From assembly GCA_016293495.1 (NCBI GenBank), contig JAEDED010000032.1:1-22619 (forward strand): a stretch of DNA of 22,619 nucleotides. The letters run 5' to 3'. A model generated the notes under the pieces. That model saw nothing but the letters and a program-made list of their open reading frames with translations. It was not told the DNA's origin and searched no databases. Below, one piece after another: positions 8,381-15,869 of this stretch; positions within the stretch are counted from its first letter, which is position 1, and every line of letters starts with the position of its first letter. Both the position numbers and the translations under genes were made by a program. Origin of the DNA: Treponema sp. GTDB taxonomy: Bacteria > Spirochaetota > Spirochaetia > Treponematales > Treponemataceae.

Positions 8381-8409
8381 TTATTTTTTCAGAATTGAGA
8401 ATAAATTAA

Positions 8410-8438
8410 TTGTACAAAATGCACTTTTATGGTAAAAT
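8410..8438 (+). promoter_or_regulatory. Promoter of the glycine riboswitch-symporter transcript
   Basis: TTGTAC (8410-8415), a 17-base spacer and TAAAAT (8433-8438). The predicted start is near 8445, about 26 bases before the aptamer. Confidence 0.7.
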
Positions 8439-8470
8439 TCTAAAGTCTTTTGTTTAACGTGGTTAGATAA

Positions 8471-8558
8471 AAGACTCTCTGGAGAGTCTCCATAATAGTG
8501 TGGAGCGCCGAAGGGTTAAGGTTATTAGAGCCGATATCTCAGGCAAAGCGGACAGAGT
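8471..8558 (+). ncRNA. Glycine riboswitch, single aptamer
   Basis: The conserved blocks of the glycine aptamer are present in order: CTCTCTGGAGAG (8475-8486), GCGCCGAAGGG (8505-8515), CTCAGGCAAAGCGGACAGAG (8538-8557). P1 pairs ACTCT (8474-8478) with AGAGT (8554-8558), and an internal hairpin pairs 8488-8492 with 8501-8505. Only one aptamer is seen. The short hairpin 8560-8565/8575-8580 directly 3' sits where a 'ghost aptamer' stem would be in singleton glycine riboswitches. It lies upstream of an AGCS symporter, a usual partner for this RNA class, so it should sense intracellular glycine to control uptake. Confidence 0.93.
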
Positions 8559-8574
8559 AAAAAGTGTTCGTATT

Positions 8575-8620
8575 ACTTTTCAGAGAGCTGCATGTAAAAA
8601 GTGTGGCTCTTATTTTTTTT
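8575..8620 (+). terminator. Riboswitch expression platform: intrinsic terminator with competing antiterminator
   Basis: The terminator stem pairs 8584-8593 with 8601-8610 (10 bp including wobbles, 7-base loop), followed by TATTTTTTTT. Its 5' side overlaps 8575-8587, which can instead pair with 8475-8487 for 13 continuous base pairs including two G-U. That alternative helix would break P1 and the conserved GGAGAG core. The simplest reading is an OFF switch: glycine-bound aptamer, terminator forms, symporter silenced. Confidence 0.82.
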
Positions 8621-8634
8621 AAAGGACTCAGAAT

Positions 8635-10206
8635 ATGAAAAAACGTATTTCGAGCTTGCTGCTTGCAGTATTTATGGCTGTTGGCGGTGCTTCTCAAGCA
8701 TTTGCAGAAGAAGCAGCTGAAACTGTTGGAAAAACAGGATTTGCAGCTTTTCAGGCTAAACTTGAAGCTGTTCTTGATGTAATTGATGGTTTTGTATGGG
8801 GAATTCCTACAATCATCCTTATTCTTTTAACAGGTATTGTTCTTACAATCCGTTTGCGCGGTGTACAGTTCTGTAAACTTGGTTATGGAATCAAGTCTCT
8901 TTTCAAAAAAAATGAAGGCGAAAAAGGTGAACTTTCTCCTTTCCAGGCTTTGTGTACAGCACTTTCTGCAACAATCGGTACTGGTAACATTGTCGGTGTA
9001 GCTACAGCTATCGCTGCCGGTGGACCTGGTGCTTTGTTCTGGATGTGGTTTGCTGCTCTTGTTGGTACTGCAACTAAATATGCAGAATGTATGCTCGCTG
9101 TTAAATACCGTGAACATTGTGAAGACGGACACGTTCTCGGCGGACCATTCTATACAATCGAAAAAGGTATGAAAGAAGTAACAGGCTTCTCATGGAAGTG
9201 GCTTGCTGTTCTTTTTGCAGTATTTGGTGTACTTGCTGGACTTCTCGGTATCGGTACTATGACTCAGATCAACGGTATTACTTCTGCTGTTAATGATGCT
9301 TTTGCAGCTTATAAAACAAACTATGCTTTTGAATTGTTCGGTAAAGGATATTCATGGGCTACAGTAATTTCCGGTTTAATCGTTACACTTGGTGTTGCAC
9401 TTGTTGTAATCGGTGGTCTCAGACGTATTTCTAGAGTTGCAGAAAAAGTTGTTCCAACAATGGCTGTTGTATACGTATTCCTTGGACTTTCTGTTTTGAT
9501 TATGAATGCAACAAGCATTCCTGGTGCATTTGCTGTAATTTTCAAGAACGCATTCGGATTTTCTGCAATTGCCGGTGGTGCAGCAGGATGGGTATTCAAA
9601 CAGATTACTGATTCAATGCAGAAAGGTATTGCTCGCGGTATCTTCTCTAACGAAGCAGGTCTCGGTTCTGCACCTATTGCAGCTTCTGCAGCAAAGGTTG
9701 AAGAACCAGTTGAACAGGGTGTTGTTTCAATGCTCGGTACATTCATTGATACAATCATCGTTTGTACAATGACTGGTCTTGCAATTGTTATCGCATTCTA
9801 TACAGGTCCAGAGGCTTCAGGTGTAGGTGATTTGAAAGGTGTAGAAATTACATCAGCAGCATTTACAAGAGTTCTTGGTGGTGACGGACGTTCTGTTCAG
9901 TTCCTCCTTATGCTTTGTCTTGTATTCTTTGCATTTACAACAATTCTCGGATGGGACTACTATTCTGAAAAATGTCTTGAATATTTGTCAAACGGAAACA
10001 TGACTTTAGTTAAAGTTTTCCGCTGGATTTACATTGTTGCTGTATTTATCGGACCTTACTTTACAGTTAATGCAGTATTCCAGATTGCCGACATCACAAA
10101 CGGTTTGATGGCAATCCCTAACTGTATTTCTTTGCTAGTATTGAGCGGTGTTGCAGCAAAAGAAACAAAAAAACTTTTCGACAAGAAAGACGGTTTGTTG
10201 AAGTAA
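8635..10206 (+). CDS. Sodium:alanine/glycine symporter, AGCS family
   Basis: 523-residue inner-membrane Na+-coupled small amino-acid importer. The family signature is TIGTGNIVGVATAIAAGGPG near residues 111-132, followed by WMWFAALVGTATKYAE. A second conserved stretch, KGIARGIFSNEAGLGSAP, lies near 325-345. About ten or more hydrophobic segments are spread over the length. An N-terminal segment (1-24) ending AFAEE looks like a cleavable signal peptide before the first transport helix. AAAGGA lies 8 bases before the ATG, right after the riboswitch terminator. The riboswitch points to glycine as a main substrate. A strong terminator follows, so it is a single-gene unit. Confidence 0.95.
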   Translation: MKKRISSLLLAVFMAVGGASQAFAEEAAETVGKTGFAAFQAKLEAVLDVIDGFVWGIPTIILILLTGIVLTIRLRGVQFCKLGYGIKSLFKKNEGEKGELSPFQALCTALSATIGTGNIVGVATAIAAGGPGALFWMWFAALVGTATKYAECMLAVKYREHCEDGHVLGGPFYTIEKGMKEVTGFSWKWLAVLFAVFGVLAGLLGIGTMTQINGITSAVNDAFAAYKTNYAFELFGKGYSWATVISGLIVTLGVALVVIGGLRRISRVAEKVVPTMAVVYVFLGLSVLIMNATSIPGAFAVIFKNAFGFSAIAGGAAGWVFKQITDSMQKGIARGIFSNEAGLGSAPIAASAAKVEEPVEQGVVSMLGTFIDTIIVCTMTGLAIVIAFYTGPEASGVGDLKGVEITSAAFTRVLGGDGRSVQFLLMLCLVFFAFTTILGWDYYSEKCLEYLSNGNMTLVKVFRWIYIVAVFIGPYFTVNAVFQIADITNGLMAIPNCISLLVLSGVAAKETKKLFDKKDGLLK

Positions 10207-10220
10207 GATAAAGAAATAAA

Positions 10221-10264
10221 GACAAAAAAACGGAGTACGCTCACCGTATTCCGTTTTTTTTGTC
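10221..10264 (+). terminator. Intrinsic terminator after the symporter gene
   Basis: CGGAGTACG (10231-10239) pairs with CGTATTCCG (10245-10253) for 9 bp with one wobble and a 5-base loop. The stem is extended by GACAAAAAAA on the left and a T-run ending GTC on the right. The A-run/T-run symmetry could make it bidirectional. Confidence 0.9.
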
Positions 10265-10285
10265 TGTTTTACAATTTTATTTTTC

Positions 10286-10314
10286 TTGAATTTTGATTGA
10301 TAACTTCATATATT
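10286..10314 (+). promoter_or_regulatory. Promoter of the Lon gene, predicted near-leaderless
   Basis: TTGAAT (10286-10291), 17 bases, TATATT (10309-10314). The predicted start is near 10320-10322, just before the ATG at 10323. The only Shine-Dalgarno-like bases are AAAG directly before the ATG. Confidence 0.6.
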
Positions 10315-10322
10315 ATAAAGAT

Positions 10323-12740
10323 ATGAATAAAAACAATCAAAAACCAGACATCGAAATTATCGTTACTGATGCAGATGGAAAAGAGCGCAAAATAGATTCT
10401 AACTCAATTCTTCCTGTTGAACAGATTTTACCTAACAAATTAAATATTATTGCAATCCAGGGACGTCCTATTTTTCCAGGCGTTTTTACACCTTTGATGG
10501 TTTCTTCTGCCGAAGACGTAAAGGTTGTCGAAGCTGCTTATGAAGGTGACGGTTTTCTTGGAATTATCATGGCTAAAAAGGATTCTGACAATTCTACAAT
10601 CGCTGATTTGTACGAAGTAGGAACTGCCGCAAGAATCATCAAGAAAATCAATATGCCTGACGGTGGAATTAATATTTTCATTTCTACTATTAAAAGATTC
10701 AAAATCAGAAAGGCATTGAATAAGACAAATCCAATATTTGCCACTGTCGAATACCTTGATGACGAAGAAGATTCCACATTTGAAGTAAAAGCACTTACAC
10801 GCGCAATCGTAAGTGAAATGAAAGAAATCTCTGACAACAACCCGATGTTTTCAGAAGAAATGCGCCTCAACATGGTGAATATCGATCACCCTGGAAAAAT
10901 CGCAGACTTTATCGCATCAATTCTTAACGTAGAAAAAGAAGACCAGCAGCGTATTCTTGAAACAGTAAACGTTCGCCGCCGTCTCGAACAGGTTCTTGTA
11001 TTCATCAAAAGAGAGCAGGAACTTTTACGCATTCAGAAAAAAATCCAGCACGAGCTGAACGAAAAGATTGAAAAGAATCAGAGGGAATATTTCCTTCGTG
11101 AAGAACTTAAATCAATTCAGGAAGAGCTTGGAACTGACTCAAACGGAAATTTAAACGACTATCAGAAGTTCAAAGAAAAAATTGAAAAGCTTAACTTTAC
11201 AGGCGAGATAAAAGAAGCTGTTGATTCAGAGCTTCAGAAATTCAATCTTATTGATCCAAACTCTGCAGAATATATCGGAACTCGAAATTTCCTTGAACTT
11301 GTATGCAATCTTCCATGGCAGGATAATGCTGTTGAAGATTACAATCTTTCGAATGCATCGAAGGTTCTTGAAGATGACCATTACGGACTTGATGACGTTA
11401 AAAAACGCATCATGGAATATCTTTCTGTCAGAAAGCTTAAGAAGGATAATAAAGGTTCTATCATTCTTTTAGTGGGACCTCCTGGAGTAGGAAAGACAAG
11501 TATCGGTAAGTCAATTGCTAAAGCAATGAATAAGCCTTTCTACCGCTTTTCTGTAGGTGGAATGCGTGATGAAGCAGAAATCAAAGGTCATAGAAGAACT
11601 TATATCGGTGCAATGCCTGGAAAAATTATTCAGGGCTTAAAGATTACAAAATCCCGTTCTCCGGTTTTCCTCATTGATGAAATTGACAAAATGGGACAAA
11701 GCCATCAGGGCGACCCTGCATCAGCATTGCTTGAAGTACTCGATCCTGAACAGAACATTAACTTTAGAGACAATTATCTTGATCTGCCATTTGATATTTC
11801 AAACGTGTTCTTTATCCTGACTGCAAATACTCTCGATTCAATTCCTGGTCCTTTGCTTGACCGCGCTGAAGTAATCCAGCTTTCGGGATACATTGATCAG
11901 GAAAAAATGGAAATTGCAAAAAAGTACCTGATTCCTAAAAACCTTGAAAAAAATGGTCTCAAAAAAAATCAGGTAAAATTTACAAAAGCAGCACTTTCCC
12001 GCATTGCAGAAGAATATGCAAGAGAGGCAGGTGTGCGCAATTTTGAAAAGAACCTTGATAAAATCAACCGAAAAATCGTTACAAAGCTTATGGCTGATGA
12101 AAAAACCGACAAAGCACAGACCTTTACAGTTGATGCTTCTGATTTAAATGAATATTTAGGAAAACCTGTATTTGATGAATCAGAAATAAAGCGTGCTTCA
12201 AAACCGGGAACAGCCATTGGTCTTGCATGGACCAGCATGGGTGGAGATACACTTCTGCTGGAATCAATTTCCTTCCCGGGAAAAAATGAACTTCAGCTTA
12301 CAGGGCAGATGGGCGATGTAATGAAGGAATCTGCTCAGATTGCTTTTAACTGGGTAAAAAGCTACTGCGAGGCAAATAACATTAAAAAGCCTGAATGGTT
12401 TGAACAGAATGTAATTCACCTTCATATACCTGAAGGGGCAACTCCAAAAGACGGACCAAGTGCCGGAATTACAATGGCAACAACCTTTATGTCACTTCTT
12501 ACTGGAAAGACAATCAAAAAGAATCTTGCCATGACCGGTGAGCTTTCGTTAACAGGACAGGTGCTTCCGATTGGCGGTCTTCGCGAAAAAACTGTTGCAG
12601 CTCGCCGTAACCGAATCAAGACAATCATCATTCCAAAGGCAAATGTCCGAGACCTTGATGAAATTCCGGATCACGTAAAGGCCGGAATCAAGTTCATGCC
12701 GGTAAGCGACGTAAAAGAAGTGATAGATATCGTTTTCTAG
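10323..12740 (+). CDS. lon: ATP-dependent Lon protease
   Basis: 805-residue AAA+ serine protease that degrades misfolded and regulatory proteins in the cytoplasm. The N-terminal LON substrate-binding domain begins around IQGRPIFPGVF and is followed by the helical/coiled-coil region (about 220-300). Walker A is GPPGVGKTS (about 384-392), Walker B is FLIDEID (about 449-455), and the catalytic dyad is S713 in DGPSAG and K756 in LREKTVAA, spaced 43 residues as in E. coli Lon. The family-typical start is the ATG at 10323 (MNKNNQKPD). An in-frame TTG at 10293 would add ten residues but lies inside the promoter, so I reject it. The gene has its own promoter and terminator. Confidence 0.95.
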   Translation: MNKNNQKPDIEIIVTDADGKERKIDSNSILPVEQILPNKLNIIAIQGRPIFPGVFTPLMVSSAEDVKVVEAAYEGDGFLGIIMAKKDSDNSTIADLYEVGTAARIIKKINMPDGGINIFISTIKRFKIRKALNKTNPIFATVEYLDDEEDSTFEVKALTRAIVSEMKEISDNNPMFSEEMRLNMVNIDHPGKIADFIASILNVEKEDQQRILETVNVRRRLEQVLVFIKREQELLRIQKKIQHELNEKIEKNQREYFLREELKSIQEELGTDSNGNLNDYQKFKEKIEKLNFTGEIKEAVDSELQKFNLIDPNSAEYIGTRNFLELVCNLPWQDNAVEDYNLSNASKVLEDDHYGLDDVKKRIMEYLSVRKLKKDNKGSIILLVGPPGVGKTSIGKSIAKAMNKPFYRFSVGGMRDEAEIKGHRRTYIGAMPGKIIQGLKITKSRSPVFLIDEIDKMGQSHQGDPASALLEVLDPEQNINFRDNYLDLPFDISNVFFILTANTLDSIPGPLLDRAEVIQLSGYIDQEKMEIAKKYLIPKNLEKNGLKKNQVKFTKAALSRIAEEYAREAGVRNFEKNLDKINRKIVTKLMADEKTDKAQTFTVDASDLNEYLGKPVFDESEIKRASKPGTAIGLAWTSMGGDTLLLESISFPGKNELQLTGQMGDVMKESAQIAFNWVKSYCEANNIKKPEWFEQNVIHLHIPEGATPKDGPSAGITMATTFMSLLTGKTIKKNLAMTGELSLTGQVLPIGGLREKTVAARRNRIKTIIIPKANVRDLDEIPDHVKAGIKFMPVSDVKEVIDIVF

Positions 12741-12774
12741 CAGAAATTCTTCGATTACAGACAATAAATATTTG

Positions 12775-12827
12775 AAAACGCAGATTTTCCGTTTTATAAC
12801 ATATATTGCGGTAATCTGCGTTTTTTT
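12775..12827 (+). terminator. Intrinsic terminator after lon
   Basis: CGCAGATT (12779-12786) pairs with AATCTGCG (12813-12820), with AAAA before and seven Ts after (12821-12827). Inner CCG/CGG (12789-12791/12809-12811) can add pairs. The 3' half overlaps the promoter of the next gene. Confidence 0.85.
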
Positions 12828-12834
12828 GTATTAT
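12806..12834 (+). promoter_or_regulatory. Promoter of the HAD gene embedded in the lon terminator, predicted near-leaderless
   Basis: TTGCGG (12806-12811), 17 bases, TATTAT (12829-12834). The predicted start is near 12840-12842, directly before the ATG at 12843. No Shine-Dalgarno is visible. The spacer contains the T-run of the lon terminator. Confidence 0.55.
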
Positions 12835-12842
12835 TTTCTATT

Positions 12843-13493
12843 ATGGGTGAAGATGTAAAAGCGGTAGTATTCGATATGGACGGGGTTTTGCTTGATTCTG
12901 AAACTGTCTGTGACAGAATCTGGCGTCGCCTTGCGGTCGAAATGAACCTTCCTGATATTGAAGAGGCAATTGTCGAAAACCGCGGCTGCAATACAGAAAT
13001 GATGAAAAACCAGCTTATCGCCCGTTATGGAAAAGATTTTGACCAGCCTAAGTTTTTTGCAGACTTCGGAAAATACTTCATCGAAACAGAAAACACAACC
13101 GGCATTCCTTTAATGCCACAAGTTGTTGAAACTCTTGAATACCTTAAATCAAAAAATTACCGTCTCGCACTTTGTACAAGCACCTGCCGCGAAATTGCAG
13201 AGCGCCAGTTAAAGGCTGTCAAAATCCTTGATTATTTTGAAGTAAAAACCTTCGGAGACGAAATCAAAAATTCAAAGCCTGCACCTGACATTTACCTTAA
13301 AGCAGCTTCGGAACTTGGTCTTGCTCCTTCATTGTGTGTCGCAGTTGAAGACAGCTTCAACGGAATAAGGAGCTGTCATGCTGCAGGATTTAAACCTGTG
13401 ATGGTTCCTGACCGTATTGAACCCAATGACGAAATGAAAAAACTTTGCTGGAAAATTGCAAAGCCAATTTCAGTTCTTCGTGAATTCCTTTAG
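12843..13493 (+). CDS. HAD-superfamily phosphatase/phosphomutase (subfamily IA, beta-phosphoglucomutase-like)
   Basis: 216 residues, cytoplasmic. Motif I is FDMDGVLLDSE with nucleophile D11 and acid/base D13. Motif II is CTSTC with T112. The motif III lysine is K145 in NSKPAPDIYL. Motif IV is VEDSFNG with D170. A helical cap occupies about residues 17-85. The DGVLLDSE and KPAPDIYL signatures fit the group containing beta-phosphoglucomutase, phosphoglycolate phosphatase and small sugar-phosphate phosphatases; the exact substrate cannot be read. It is followed after 51 bases by the secreted esterase gene and may be co-transcribed with it and the antiporter. The ATG has no Shine-Dalgarno. Confidence 0.9.
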   Translation: MGEDVKAVVFDMDGVLLDSETVCDRIWRRLAVEMNLPDIEEAIVENRGCNTEMMKNQLIARYGKDFDQPKFFADFGKYFIETENTTGIPLMPQVVETLEYLKSKNYRLALCTSTCREIAERQLKAVKILDYFEVKTFGDEIKNSKPAPDIYLKAASELGLAPSLCVAVEDSFNGIRSCHAAGFKPVMVPDRIEPNDEMKKLCWKIAKPISVLREFL

Positions 13494-13544
13494 AAAAAAA
13501 TTGTTTTAGAAAATATTTAATTGAAAATATATGGGAGAATAGAA

Positions 13545-14438
13545 ATGAGAAATTCCATTAAGAAAATTTTTGTTTTACTTTCAGTTTTTGTAATTGCATC
13601 TTCTTTTGTTTTTGCCGGTTCCGGCGCTTCGCAGAAAATTAAAATCTGGAAAGATGTAAAAATCAAAGGGGCAGCAATCAGCTATCTTCAGCCATATTTT
13701 GCAGACGAAGCAAACAATACAGGCGCTGCAGTAATTGTTGCGCCGGGCGGAAGTTATCATCACCTTGGAATGGGACATGAAGGCCACAAGGTTGCACAGT
13801 GGTTCCAGAAAAATGGAATTAACGCATTCGTTTTAAGATACCGTGTTTCTGGTGACGGTTTTAATCATCCTGCAATGCTTGAAGACATGCAGCGCTCAAT
13901 TCAGATTGTTCGCGAAAATGCAAGTAAATGGAAAATCAATACAAAGAAAGTAGGGGCAATCGGTTTTTCTGCCGGCGGACATCTTGTTGTAATGGCAGGT
14001 GCTTTTGGCGATAACGTAAACGAACTTACAAAACTAGGTATTAAAACAAATGTAAGTCTCAAACCTGATTTTGTAATTCCAATTTATCCTGTTGTATCAA
14101 TGCAGGATGATATTTACCATGCCTGGTCAAGAAAAAGTCTTACAGGAAGCAAGGAACCAAGTCAGGCAATTAAAGATAAGTTCTCAATGGAAAAACAGAT
14201 TACTTCAAAAATGTGTCCTGTATTCCTTTTGTGCAACAAAGATGACCGTACTGTAAAATATCAGAACTCAGTAAGACTTGATGAAGCTCTTTCAAAAGCA
14301 GGTGTTCCTCATATTTTCATTCTTAACGAAAAAGGTGATCACGGCTTTGGAATGGGTAACGGCAAATTTGTTAAGGAAACACAGTGGAACGATAAATGGC
14401 TTTTGCCTTGGCTTAAAGAAGAAGGAATTATTAAATAG
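13545..14438 (+). CDS. Secreted alpha/beta-hydrolase, probable carbohydrate (acetyl) esterase
   Basis: 298 residues. The signal peptide is about 1-24 (IKKIFVLLSVFVIASSFVFA), with no lipobox cysteine, so the product is periplasmic or released. The mature part is an alpha/beta-hydrolase: oxyanion region APGGSYHHLG, nucleophile S142 in GFSAGGH, acid D233 or D234 in NKDDRTV, base H266 in GDHGFG. This resembles acetyl-xylan-esterase-like enzymes that deacetylate plant polysaccharides or oligosaccharides; the substrate is inferred from family resemblance. GGGAG lies 7 bases before the ATG at 13545. An upstream in-frame TTG (13521) would place eight residues before the signal peptide and contain the ribosome-binding site, so I reject it. 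Confidence 0.82.
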   Translation: MRNSIKKIFVLLSVFVIASSFVFAGSGASQKIKIWKDVKIKGAAISYLQPYFADEANNTGAAVIVAPGGSYHHLGMGHEGHKVAQWFQKNGINAFVLRYRVSGDGFNHPAMLEDMQRSIQIVRENASKWKINTKKVGAIGFSAGGHLVVMAGAFGDNVNELTKLGIKTNVSLKPDFVIPIYPVVSMQDDIYHAWSRKSLTGSKEPSQAIKDKFSMEKQITSKMCPVFLLCNKDDRTVKYQNSVRLDEALSKAGVPHIFILNEKGDHGFGMGNGKFVKETQWNDKWLLPWLKEEGIIK

Positions 14439-14496
14439 CCTTCAAGGTTTGAAATATATTATTGATGAAAAAAGTTTGAAAAAAAGGATTTGAAAA

Positions 14497-15753
14497 ATGG
14501 AAAACTTAGATGCAGAAATCGTATTACACATTCTTATTTCTGTCGGTGTAATCGTAATTTTTGCAAAATATTTTGGCGTTCTTGCAAGAAAAATCGGAAT
14601 CCCTGAAGTTGCAGGAATGATCGTTGCAGGACTTTTGCTCAGATTCATTCCGTGGTTTAAAAACTTTGGCGGAACAGAACCTGATGTTATTTGTGCCGAA
14701 GCTAACCGATTTATTTCTATCATGGCAGAAATCGGCGTAATCCTTATTATGTTCTCTGCCGGTTTAAGTACAAACCTCAAGTCACTGATCAAGTCTGGTA
14801 TTAAATCTACAATCATTGCCTGTATGGGCGTTTTTGTTCCTTTGATTATGGGAACAGTCATGGCCTTCTGCTTTTTTGGTTTTAACGGATTCGGTACACC
14901 GGAGTTTTTCAAATGTATGTTTGTAGGAACAATTCTTACTGCAACCTCTGTAAGTATTTCTGTAGCAGTATTAAAGGAATTTGGAAAAATCAAAACTGAT
15001 GTCGGTCAGACAATTATCAGTTCTGCAATTATTGATGATGTAATCGGAATTATCGTACTCACAATCGTACTTGGTGTAAGTTCAGGAAATGGTGGTTACA
15101 TCGAAATTATCCTCAAGACACTTGCATTCTTTGCCTGTGCTCTTGTCGTAGGATTTATTGTTTACAAGCTTTTCAAATGGTATGACAAACGCCATCCTCG
15201 TTCCCACAGAATTCCTATTTACGCTCTCGGCGTTGCTTTGATATTTGCTTATTGTGCAGAAAAATTCTTCGGTATTGCAGACATCACCGGTGCATACATT
15301 GCAGGAATCGTTTTGTGCAATCTTCACGATGCATCTTACATGGAATCAAAAATTGATATTAATGCGTACATGCTTTTCAGTCCGGTTTTCTTTGCAAGCA
15401 TCGGTTTAAAAACAAATCTTTCAGGTTTGACTTTAGACCTTTTGTGGTTTGCAATTGCGTTCGTAATCATCGGATGTATTTCTAAAATTATTGGGTGCGG
15501 TGGAATTTCTAAGGCCCTCGGTTTTAACTGGCGAGAAAGCTACCAGATCGGACTTGGAATGATGGTTCGCGGTGAAGTTGCCCTTATCGTTGCAACAAAG
15601 GGACTTAACAATAATCTCATTACTCCGGAATATTTTTCTGCTGTAATTCTTCTGATTATTGTTTCTTCAATGCTTGTTCCAATTCTTTTAAAGCGTGCTT
15701 TTGGAATTAAAAAAGGCGACCAGTTAACTCAAGACTGTGAAACTCAAGCGTAA
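14497..15753 (+). CDS. Cation:proton antiporter, CPA2 (Kef/NapA-like) family
   Basis: 418-residue integral membrane protein with about 12-13 hydrophobic segments, exchanging Na+ or K+ for H+ to control internal pH and ion content. GIPEVAGMIVAGLLL near residues 31-45 is the conserved CPA2 segment, and IIDDVIGI carries the paired D180-D181 seen in electrogenic Na+/H+ members. The protein ends soon after the last helix, with no C-terminal RCK/TrkA-N nucleotide-binding domain, so it is not a full KefB/KefC. AAAGGA lies 8 bases before the ATG. The gap after the esterase gene is 58 bases with no clear promoter or terminator, so it is probably in the same transcription unit. The ion is not determinable. 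Confidence 0.88.
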   Translation: MENLDAEIVLHILISVGVIVIFAKYFGVLARKIGIPEVAGMIVAGLLLRFIPWFKNFGGTEPDVICAEANRFISIMAEIGVILIMFSAGLSTNLKSLIKSGIKSTIIACMGVFVPLIMGTVMAFCFFGFNGFGTPEFFKCMFVGTILTATSVSISVAVLKEFGKIKTDVGQTIISSAIIDDVIGIIVLTIVLGVSSGNGGYIEIILKTLAFFACALVVGFIVYKLFKWYDKRHPRSHRIPIYALGVALIFAYCAEKFFGIADITGAYIAGIVLCNLHDASYMESKIDINAYMLFSPVFFASIGLKTNLSGLTLDLLWFAIAFVIIGCISKIIGCGGISKALGFNWRESYQIGLGMMVRGEVALIVATKGLNNNLITPEYFSAVILLIIVSSMLVPILLKRAFGIKKGDQLTQDCETQA

Positions 15754-15771
15754 TACAGTCAACAAATTCGT

Positions 15772-15819
15772 AGCGCTCCATAAAGAGGGGTGTCGTCGGA
15801 ATTGAAATTCACGAGCGCT
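15772..15819 (+). terminator. Inverted repeat after the antiporter gene, possible terminator
   Basis: AGCGCTC (15772-15778) and GAGCGCT (15813-15819) form a perfect 7-bp stem with a 34-base loop, followed by TTTT. The loop contains a second small hairpin around GAATTGAAATTC (15799-15810). The large loop and short T-run make it a weak intrinsic terminator. It overlaps the gltX promoter. Confidence 0.4.
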
Positions 15820-15830
15820 TTTAATATAAT
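15802..15830 (+). promoter_or_regulatory. Promoter of gltX
   Basis: TTGAAA (15802-15807), 17 bases, TATAAT (15825-15830), near-consensus. The predicted start is near 15837, leaving a leader of about 33 bases with AAAGAGG (15856-15862) 7 bases before the ATG. Confidence 0.8.
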
Positions 15831-15869
15831 AGAAAAACTTAAACGAATATAATTTAAAGAGGTATATAC

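Noticed and set aside
9321..9758. 145-codon minus-strand frame inside the symporter gene
   Set aside because: It lies opposite a strongly conserved transporter gene; the composition is that of an antisense shadow and no start signals are present.
10293..10322. In-frame TTG start extending Lon by ten residues
   Set aside because: It overlaps the predicted promoter, has no ribosome-binding site, and the added residues do not resemble Lon N-termini.
13521..13544. In-frame TTG start extending the esterase
   Set aside because: The extension contains the GGGAG ribosome-binding site of the ATG at 13545 and would sit in front of a normal signal peptide.
14442..14993. 183-codon minus-strand frame opposite the antiporter
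   Set aside because: Antisense shadow of conserved membrane helices; no family resemblance or ribosome-binding site.
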